64,000 nucleotides of DNA from Dipteris shenzhenensis (taxonomy: Eukaryota; Polypodiophyta; Polypodiopsida; Gleicheniales), in the NCBI GenBank assembly GCA_047967505.1, contig CM106538.1; one strand, given 5' to 3'. Below are positions 57,599-64,000 of this stretch, piece after piece (the first letter of the stretch is position 1; each line of letters starts with the position of its first letter). A program made the translations under genes and the position numbers. The notes below the pieces were generated by a model. That model did not search any database and had not been told where the DNA came from. It worked only from the letters and a program-made list of their open reading frames with translations.

Positions 57599-58623
57599 TT
57601 TTTTTGGTAAAATCCAGTGTATTTATATTCTCATAAATTTACAAGATGGGAAGTCTCCCACACACTGACATTAGACTCCAAAAGAGAGCCCAATGGAAGA
57701 ACTCAAAAACAGGTAGAGAACACTTCAAGGCTAGTAGCATCAAAGTCCCTTGCAGCAAAACTATCATATAAGGATTGCTTGAGGGACATTCTGAAGAAAA
57801 TATATGCCTGAGGAAACTGTTGACCCATCCTAGAATGCAGTCTCTGTGTCCAAATGGTCCATAGTACCCAAAAGCGAGTCCAGTGAAAGAAGAGGAGGAA
57901 TGGAGACATCTGAGATGAGAGGCATCCAAACATCCAGAAGAGTTTCCCAAATCTGATAGAGGGAAACCGAAGCCGCAGCAAATGAGAAATATGAGTGATC
58001 AATATGCGAGAGTGTGGGCAAGACCATAATAGGTGAGGAACTGTCTCGCAGTGATGAGAGCAACGGGGGCAGGAAGGGGAAGCAATGCGGCGTGCTGCCA
58101 ATTTCACCCCAATGGAAAAAGCTCCCACTATACATCTCCAAAAGAAAAGTCTCTGTTTCAATGGCAATTTGGCTTTCCAGATTTTCATGAGTCGTGATTG
58201 TCACCAAGATAAAGGCCTATCCAAATTCCAACGAGTGTTGGCATGCTTGTCAATCCATGGCGGTGGAAGAAGAAATCTGTAGACCTTCGAGGAGGTCAGA
58301 TTGTGCATTGAAAGCGTATGGGTAGCAGGAGGTAAGGAAGTCAAATTCCAGTCCAGTAATCTGTCCTGTACAAACAGTGGAGGAACCGGAACAAATGGCT
58401 GCAACATAGTTGAAAGTATTCTCCAAATGGACCTATGATGCAGACCCAAGGAGAATGTCCTGCAAGCTTGTGGAAATGAAAGCATACAACCTTGTTGATC
58501 CACAACATCGCCAACAAATCTTATGCCCAATTTCATGAGATTGTATGCTTTAATAGGTGCCTGTAAAGCGAGAGGCAATTCAAACACCTTGCTCCAATGG
58601 ATGCTTTCCAAGCGAAAAGAATT
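57599..58623 (-). mobile_element. LINE family A copy A7, 5'-truncated, close relative of A2
   Basis: T7 at 57599-57605 after (AC)5, then about 1 kb over 93% identical by eye to 42720-43680 of A2. The - strand shows NSFRLESIHWSKVFELPLAL, LLDWNLTSLPPATHTLSMHN and the finger CSHHCETVPHLLWSC. The 5' end stops at (AC)n at 58624. One frameshift region near 58190. Confidence 0.92.
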
Positions 58624-58738
58624 ACACACACACACACACATACTTTTCCCCCTTTTTTTTGGGTTAAAATTTTGATACTTTATATTACAGTTTGGCTATC
58701 CCCAAAAACGTGATATGCCAAATTACACACACACACAC
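58624..58738 (-). mobile_element. Small fragment A8 (about 80 bp) between AC repeats
   Basis: (AC)n at 58624-58640, then TACTTTTCCCCC and T8, about 60 bases, and (AC)n at 58723-58738. It has the layout of a family A 3' end, but its body is not clearly similar to A1, A2 or A9. Confidence 0.5.
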
Positions 58739-58947
58739 TTTTTTTGTGAGAAGAAATCTTTTATTTCGATGAAATAATTACATTCATAGCTGCTTCAAAA
58801 CGAAGTAGCTACTACTCAACAAAAGATCTCAGTATAAGCTGTATACACATCCTGATCTATCAAACGAGTCTGAAAACAATCGTAGAATGATTGTTGCAGA
58901 GATCGTTTGAAAAAAAGAAAGGATGAAAATAGTGGATCACCAAAGAC

Positions 58948-61860
58948 TCAATGATTTCTATCCATCCATAAAGTCCATAGGGTCCAATATCGCACCCATA
59001 CAAAAAATAAATCAAAACCCTGTCTCTGGGGATGAAATCCAAACAACCAGAAAAATCTGCCAAAAGTGACAGTAGGAAATCGTTGTCGAAGCCTCTGTCT
59101 GATGAGAGCAATGAGTGCAGAAGTGTTTGGACAGGACCAAAAGATATGGAGCACTGATTCAGTAGAGTGCGAGCATCGGTGACAAACAGCTAAAGCAATA
59201 TGTCTGTGTGCAAGTAACTGTCCAGATGGAAAAATGCCAAGGAGAACTCGCCATAGGAAAAGCTGTTGTCGAAGAGGGACTTTGTAATGCCAAAGGAGAC
59301 GCAGCCTTTTCCTCCACCACTTCATTGGACGATCCATATGCCAAACAGTATTTGCTCTGTTGGAAATCCAAGGTGGAGGTAATAACACTTTATATAGTGA
59401 TGACACTGTAATATGTGAAAGCTTTAGAGGACGGACATATGAGGAAGGAGAGCGTAAACTCCAATCCTCAAGCCGATGCTGAATTTCTAAATGAGGTACC
59501 GGTAAGTACGGTTGGAGCATTGCTGAAATTTTATGCCATAAAGGACGATAATGAGCTCCCAAGCCATATTTGCGAGCAGCCAAAGAAAAAGATAGAATTG
59601 TGCCATCATCCTGAAGTACATCCGCCACATATGAAATGCCTTTGAAGGAGAGAAAATAAGAACGACGGGGTTCTTGTATGGCCAAAGGTGGATGGAATAC
59701 TTTGGACCAAAAGAGATTCTCTGCCCTCAAAGAGTTGCCCGAGAGTGAGTCCCTTCCTTTCCATTCCAAGTGGGATAGAATATGTTTCCAATCAAGAAGC
59801 AGAGAAGAGACAAAAGGGCATCCTCTGATCTTGCCTTGGAGAGAGCCAAATAAAAAATCCCACTGAGTAGGCTGCCAATTCCCAAAAGCAGATGTATGAA
59901 GATGTAATAAGAGAGAGCGGATCATAAAAGCCCAAGGCTGATCTCCTTGTAGAAACTGCATCATCATTTTTCCCCTGTGAGCAAGCAAATGCATTTGAAT
60001 ATTGAGAATGTTCAGACCCCCGTGCATCTTTGGAGAACAGAGACGGTGCATGGAGAGTAATCTGAGACTTTTCTTGCCATGTTTTGAACGCCAGAAAATT
60101 TCCATGATAGCTGACATAAATGAAACCAAATCTGCCTTAGTGAACATAGTGAGAGGCAGATAAAATTGTATGTATGCTATCAAAATGGATTGTGTAATTC
60201 GCAGACGAACATGTAATGGCCAAGTTGCAAGCTTCCAATATTCAAGTTTTGCCCTTAACTTTACTAACACCCAATCAGTTTGTTGTGAACGGGTGAGTCC
60301 CCAGCCTAGAGGATAACCAAGGTGTCGAATAAATTGAGAAGCAGGGATAATTTCCCCAGGCCACAAAAGATTGTGCCAGTCCTGTGCATGTAAAGGCAGC
60401 AATTTTGATTTTTGAAAATTGACCTGAAGGCCAGCAGCCAATCCATATGTAGAAAGAGCATGCATAATCATGGACAGATCAGCCCGAGTATTTTTTGGAG
60501 AAAAGAAAGAATCATCAGCATATGCTTGAGCAATCATGCTGCGACTGCCAAGAATCTCCAAACCGTGCAGCTGGTCAGTGTCTAAGAGGTGATCTAGATA
60601 TTGAAGCAGTGGATGAGTGGCTATGGCAAAAAGTAAAGCACTCAGTGGGCATCCTTGTCTGACAGAGCAAGCAAGAGTCCAGGATGGAGAAATATCTCCT
60701 GAAAGTATACAGGCAGCTTCACTATCTTGATATAGCCAATTAATGAGTTGCTGCATTTTTGTGCCAAAACCCAAAGCCTGCATAGTCGATGAGATGAAAT
60801 CCCACTGAACTGTATCAAAAGCTTTGGCAATATCAACTTGCAATAACAAAACATCGTGCTGTGTGTATTTGGCATATTCAATTCCAATGTAGGCATTGGC
60901 AATGTTATCGGTGATATGCCTACGCGGGACAAAGCCATATTGTGCAGGATGCAACCCATCATGTAAAAACCCCTTTAGCCGAGCAACAATCATTTTGGTA
61001 GTGACTTTGTAAATTACGGGCATAAGAGTGATAGGTCTCCAGTCTGCCAAAGACTCACAAATTTGTTTTTTAGGAAGGAGTTTAACAAGACCTCTCTTCC
61101 ATGTGTCTGGCATTTTCTGATGTTGCCATGCAGCATTCACCATATATAGTAATGGATGCTTCAAAATAGGCCAGTATGCTAGAAAAAACTCGACTGTTAA
61201 ACCATCCCATCCGGGGGATTTCCATCTGCCACATGATTTGATTGCATCTGACAGTTCGCTCTCAGTAAAGGGTTCCTCCAATTCCAAAGCTTGAGTAGAG
61301 GAAATTATTGGAGAAACATTTTGCAATAGTAAATTCCGAGCAAGCAAAACCTGTTGCGAGGGCGGAGCTGCAGAGCCAAATTGCTGGGAGAAGTGATGTA
61401 CACAAACAGAGGCAAGCTGTGACCGTGAAGTAGTCCATGATCCATCGGGCATAAGCACTCGGCAAATTTCTGTTTTGATTCTCCTCTGATGCAAACTTTT
61501 GAAAAATTCTTTGGAAGAGCAACCTTTATCTGTGAAGGCTCTTTGTCTTGCTCTAGTCTCCCATTTTGCCAGTTTCCTGTGATCATTTAATTTAAGACAA
61601 TGTCTAGCCTGACATAGTGTGTTTTGCTCATGCATGGACAACGAACGATGATGACTGAGTTCAGTGAGGTCTTGACAAGTAGACTTGGCCTGAGTAATGG
61701 TTTCCCTCAGAGTCTTCATGTAAGACTTGCCATAAGCTCTGATCACCATTTGCATTTTAGAAATAAAAGAAGCCCAGGCATCATCAGCATGAAGATAGCT
61801 GCTAGAGGAAAGACAATGAGCTGCTTCAGTAACCATTGCCTTGAATTCAACATGTTGCAA
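58948..61860 (-). CDS. LINE A9 ORF2, reverse transcriptase part
   Basis: 970 codons. After a linker (about residues 1-190), WKSPGWDGLTVEFFLAYW, KLLPKKQICESLADWRPITL, YGFVPRRHITDNIANA and LLQVDIAKAFDTVQWDF mark RT motifs 0-3. SVRQGCPLSALLFAIATHPL and AQAYADDSFFSPKN (catalytic Asp pair, about 60510-60530) complete the palm. The thumb and a Trp-rich region (MKWWRKRLRLLWHYKVPLRQ) precede a zinc finger CHRCSHSTESVLHIFWSC (CX2CX8HX4C). The frame ends at WMDRNH. The expected last 45 or so residues, ending in a YTEIF-type tail, continue in another frame (58860-58950), so a late frameshift is present. The first codon given is not a true start: the region is offset one base from the endonuclease frame. 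Confidence 0.93.
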   Translation of the reverse strand: MQHVEFKAMVTEAAHCLSSSSYLHADDAWASFISKMQMVIRAYGKSYMKTLRETITQAKSTCQDLTELSHHRSLSMHEQNTLCQARHCLKLNDHRKLAKWETRARQRAFTDKGCSSKEFFKSLHQRRIKTEICRVLMPDGSWTTSRSQLASVCVHHFSQQFGSAAPPSQQVLLARNLLLQNVSPIISSTQALELEEPFTESELSDAIKSCGRWKSPGWDGLTVEFFLAYWPILKHPLLYMVNAAWQHQKMPDTWKRGLVKLLPKKQICESLADWRPITLMPVIYKVTTKMIVARLKGFLHDGLHPAQYGFVPRRHITDNIANAYIGIEYAKYTQHDVLLLQVDIAKAFDTVQWDFISSTMQALGFGTKMQQLINWLYQDSEAACILSGDISPSWTLACSVRQGCPLSALLFAIATHPLLQYLDHLLDTDQLHGLEILGSRSMIAQAYADDSFFSPKNTRADLSMIMHALSTYGLAAGLQVNFQKSKLLPLHAQDWHNLLWPGEIIPASQFIRHLGYPLGWGLTRSQQTDWVLVKLRAKLEYWKLATWPLHVRLRITQSILIAYIQFYLPLTMFTKADLVSFMSAIMEIFWRSKHGKKSLRLLSMHRLCSPKMHGGLNILNIQMHLLAHRGKMMMQFLQGDQPWAFMIRSLLLHLHTSAFGNWQPTQWDFLFGSLQGKIRGCPFVSSLLLDWKHILSHLEWKGRDSLSGNSLRAENLFWSKVFHPPLAIQEPRRSYFLSFKGISYVADVLQDDGTILSFSLAARKYGLGAHYRPLWHKISAMLQPYLPVPHLEIQHRLEDWSLRSPSSYVRPLKLSHITVSSLYKVLLPPPWISNRANTVWHMDRPMKWWRKRLRLLWHYKVPLRQQLFLWRVLLGIFPSGQLLAHRHIALAVCHRCSHSTESVLHIFWSCPNTSALIALIRQRLRQRFPTVTFGRFFWLFGFHPQRQGFDLFFVWVRYWTLWTLWMDRNH

Positions 61861-62630
61861 ATAACTATTGTTGATATTAGATGTCGCCTTTGTGGCAATC
61901 TATCTTCTGGCATCTTATGAAAAGATAAACGCAGCCATAGTGGTGCATGGTCTGAATGCACAAAGGCATAATCAATCCATATTTTGCATGCGAGATCCCC
62001 ATTTTGTTGGGGAGCGACACTATACCAACGATCCAGTCTTGCCTGATAAGCGGAAAGAGCATTATGTTGAAAAGTGTAGCCCGGTGACAAAGGCTGCAAT
62101 TCCTTCCAAAGGTCAACCAGATTTAAATGCAAAAGTAATTGAGACCATGCATGCCTTTCAGGAGATAACATATGATCGTGGTTGGAAGTGTTGTCTCCCT
62201 GTTGTGGAGCATTATTGAAATCCCCACATATGTAGGCATGATATCTCCACGGGTATTGTTGCATAACATCCCAAATTACAGTTCTGTCCCGAGATGACTG
62301 AGGTGCATAAACTGAAGCAAATTCAAACACCTCTCCTCTAATAATGCATTGGAGAATAAGCCATCTACCTTTGTTGTCATTTAACGCAATGACTGGTTGA
62401 AGCTCATGTTTGATCAAAAGGACAACCCCTGAGAAAGAGTGCTCCCCAGCATAGAAAATGTCATACCCACAGAAGTGTCCTGTCTTGCCTGCATAAATAT
62501 GTTGGTTGTGCTCTTGTAATGCCACTATGTCAGGCTGAAATCTGTTGATGTACAGCCACACAGATTTCCATTTCCTACTGTCACATATACCCTGTACATT
62601 GAGTGTAAAACATGTGATGTGAGCAGTCAT
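61743..62630 (-). CDS. LINE A9 ORF2, apurinic-like endonuclease part
   Basis: Begins MTAHITCFTLNVQGICDSRK. It carries DIVALQEHNQH (catalytic Glu), FASVYAPQS, YICGDFNNAP, AYQARLDRWYS and VHSDHAPLWLRL (catalytic Asp-His), so every expected APE-type motif is present. This nuclease would make the first nick for target-primed reverse transcription. The frame runs 117 bases past the start of the RT frame. RT-frame homology with A2 begins in that overlap, so frames must switch by -1 there. Confidence 0.93.
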   Translation of the reverse strand: MTAHITCFTLNVQGICDSRKWKSVWLYINRFQPDIVALQEHNQHIYAGKTGHFCGYDIFYAGEHSFSGVVLLIKHELQPVIALNDNKGRWLILQCIIRGEVFEFASVYAPQSSRDRTVIWDVMQQYPWRYHAYICGDFNNAPQQGDNTSNHDHMLSPERHAWSQLLLHLNLVDLWKELQPLSPGYTFQHNALSAYQARLDRWYSVAPQQNGDLACKIWIDYAFVHSDHAPLWLRLSFHKMPEDRLPQRRHLISTIVICNMLNSRQWLLKQLIVFPLAAIFMLMMPGLLLFLKCKW

Positions 62631-62685
62631 ATATACAGATATTTATAGTAATGTAACAACTATGTACAGCAGCAAAAGTATGAGG

Positions 62686-63921
62686 TCAGCCTTGCATCTC
62701 TATCTCAGGGTCGAGGCCTCGCCCTTGAGAAGAAGTAGTCACCTGAGAAGTGGACAGCAAGGCAGCAACCTCTTCTTCAGGGAAGAGTGTTCTGCTGGCT
62801 GTTACTGCAGCCCATGTAATCCCAATTCCTGTATTGATCTCTGGGGTGTTTCCGCTAGAAGATGCACCATTCCAAGTGCGGGGGGGTGGAATTCTTCGAG
62901 CAGAAATAACTTTTCTTGGGCTCTGCCAGCCATCAGTTGAAGGTTTCTTTCCTTTGGGCATGGACTGAGTAGCAGGAGGTGAATGTGAAGTGAGATTCAT
63001 ATTGGTAACTACTGAATCTTTGCCTTTTTCCTGACTTCCAGGATGCTGTCTGCTGCTTTTATTTTTGTTGGCAACTGGAGTAGGAGCATCTTTAGTAGGC
63101 ATGTGTACCGGCAAGGTGACATGAGGCATTTTATGTGGGTTCAGTGGGCACTGTGAAGCCATGTGTCCAAACTTTTTGCATTCAAAACAGGCCCCTGCAA
63201 ATAAACCCCATTTGAGTTTATAAAATGCACTCCCCATGTTCACATTGTTCACCGTGACTGAATAAGAGTCCGGTGTGGGATTATCAGTATCCCAGAGAAT
63301 GCAAAATCTGTTTGAATTGCCATTTGGCCGTGGTGGGCAGACCACTTTACCTAAAGAGGCTGCAATTTTAGGCAAAAGTGAGGCCATGCATTGGGGGAAA
63401 TCAACGACTTCAACCCAGACTGGGCATCTGTGTCTGATTAAAGCCTGAAAGTCCCTTGTGGGAGACCATGGCAAGACATGCACCATTTGCTGTCCAAAAA
63501 AAAGAGGTGAATGTTCCAAAAGCATTTGTCTGTGGATCTCATCCACCATGATAACCTCGAAAAAGCCCCTGGCTGCATAGTGTACTTTACGAACAAAAGA
63601 GCCAGCCAAAGTGCGTGTGAGCCAGTTGCCTATCTCTGCAGCAGGTGGCATCCGGCCTGGAAAGAATAATATAACTGCATTCTTGGCATACTCTCTGACT
63701 GGATCCACAATTTCATCGACCTCAACCATGAGGCCAACTGAGGGAACCGATTCTTTCCAGTCTTTTCTCGTATCTGCAAATCCTTCATGCATTACATCAT
63801 ACACTAGTTGAGCCTCAAGTGTATCATGCATTGGGTCATGCTGACCCTCAACCTGCTTTTGCTTCTTGCAGGGAGCCGAGCGCTCCTTTTGAAATGTTTT
63901 TTCATATGAATACTTTGCCAT
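62686..63921 (-). CDS. LINE A9 ORF1, zinc-knuckle RNA-binding protein
   Basis: 411 codons from MAKYSYEKTFQKERSAPCKK. Residues of roughly 90-200 (GNWLTRTLAGSFVRKVHYAA, HSPLFFGQQMVHVLPWSP, WVEVVDFPQCM) look like the DUF4283-type domain of plant L1 ORF1. A knuckle CFECKKFGHMASQC (CX2CX4HX4C) follows at about 63135-63190. A Ser/Pro-rich tail ends DPEIEMQG. It would coat element RNA. It stops 55 bases before ORF2, a usual plant L1 spacing. Confidence 0.92.
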   Translation of the reverse strand: MAKYSYEKTFQKERSAPCKKQKQVEGQHDPMHDTLEAQLVYDVMHEGFADTRKDWKESVPSVGLMVEVDEIVDPVREYAKNAVILFFPGRMPPAAEIGNWLTRTLAGSFVRKVHYAARGFFEVIMVDEIHRQMLLEHSPLFFGQQMVHVLPWSPTRDFQALIRHRCPVWVEVVDFPQCMASLLPKIAASLGKVVCPPRPNGNSNRFCILWDTDNPTPDSYSVTVNNVNMGSAFYKLKWGLFAGACFECKKFGHMASQCPLNPHKMPHVTLPVHMPTKDAPTPVANKNKSSRQHPGSQEKGKDSVVTNMNLTSHSPPATQSMPKGKKPSTDGWQSPRKVISARRIPPPRTWNGASSSGNTPEINTGIGITWAAVTASRTLFPEEEVAALLSTSQVTTSSQGRGLDPEIEMQG

Positions 63922-64000
63922 GACTTGGTAAGAAAAGGAGCTTGAGGATGAAATACCTGTAAGAAGGTGGCGGAAGCCAAAAAAACAGTCCCAAAGGAAA

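Larger units (their letters stand above)
57373..64000 (+). other. PHYLLO intron, at least 6.6 kb, continuing past the window
   Basis: GTAAGC donor. It is filled by four successive - strand family A insertions in AC repeats. No further MenC exon (for example the KLKVGR-type segment) is seen before 64000. Confidence 0.8.
58739..64000 (-). mobile_element. LINE family A copy A9, nearly full length
   Basis: 3' T7 at 58739-58745 directly after (AC)n. On the - strand it carries ORF1 (63921-62686), a 55-base spacer, endonuclease (62630-61743) and RT with C-terminal finger (61860-58948). About 80 bases upstream of ORF1 lie in the window and the true 5' end is beyond it. It is the best-preserved LINE here, with open frames of 411, 295 and 970 codons. 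Confidence 0.95.

Overview
The window is nuclear DNA from a plant with large introns. Nine spliced exons of one conserved gene lie on the + strand between 10742 and 57372. Nearly everything else is retrotransposon sequence of plant types: Ty1/copia, Ty3/gypsy chromovirus and two LINE families. The exons join into 617 uninterrupted codons that I recognise as the C-terminal part of the MenD module and the N-terminal part of the MenC module of PHYLLO, the fused plant menaquinone-type gene used for phylloquinone (vitamin K1) synthesis. The 5' part (MenF and early MenD) and the 3' part (rest of MenC, and MenH) lie outside the window, so all 64 kb is probably the inside of one gene. Introns of 12.2, 25.7, 5.6 and at least 6.6 kb point to a fern, gymnosperm or similar large-genome plant. 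I cannot name the species.

Layout. 1-10741 (upstream intron): a gypsy 3' end with chromodomain, then a head-to-tail array of '-' strand LINEs separated by GA/GAAA microsatellites (3.3-7.5 kb), a copia-type LTR, another LINE 3' end and tandem repeats. 10742-11311: exon A. 11312-23511: intron with a 600-bp tandem duplication, several decayed copia elements, a gag-only copia element with nearly identical LTR segments, and LINE pieces. 23512-23736: exon B. 23737-49469: a 25.7-kb intron holding a long LINE interrupted by a nested gypsy element (29348-35369), an ORF1-only 'half-LINE', a gypsy gag fragment, further LINEs and compound microsatellites. 49470-49766: exon C. 49767-55389: intron with LINE 3' ends in AC repeats and copia fragments. 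55390-57372: six exons separated by short introns (113-700 bp). From 57373: an intron with four successive '-' strand LINEs in AC repeats, the last nearly full length (58739 to the window end).

The most unusual feature is the relation of LINEs to microsatellites. Family A is plant L1-like: ORF1 has a zinc knuckle, and ORF2 has endonuclease, RT and a C-terminal zinc finger. Its copies lie inside (AC)n/(GT)n tracts, always with the sense strand matching the GT strand. Family B has a coiled-coil plus RRM-type ORF1 and a different RT. Its copies lie mostly inside (CT)n/(GA)n tracts with the sense strand matching the CT strand, and they end in a small hairpin whose stem shows compensatory changes. 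New copies landed in the microsatellite left beside older copies, which built same-orientation tandem arrays. At 40864-40983 a compound CT-AT-GT microsatellite has a family B 3' end on its CT side and a family A 5' end on its GT side.

Limits: boundaries of decayed elements are approximate, all comparisons were made by eye, and family assignments rest on remembered motifs, not on searches.
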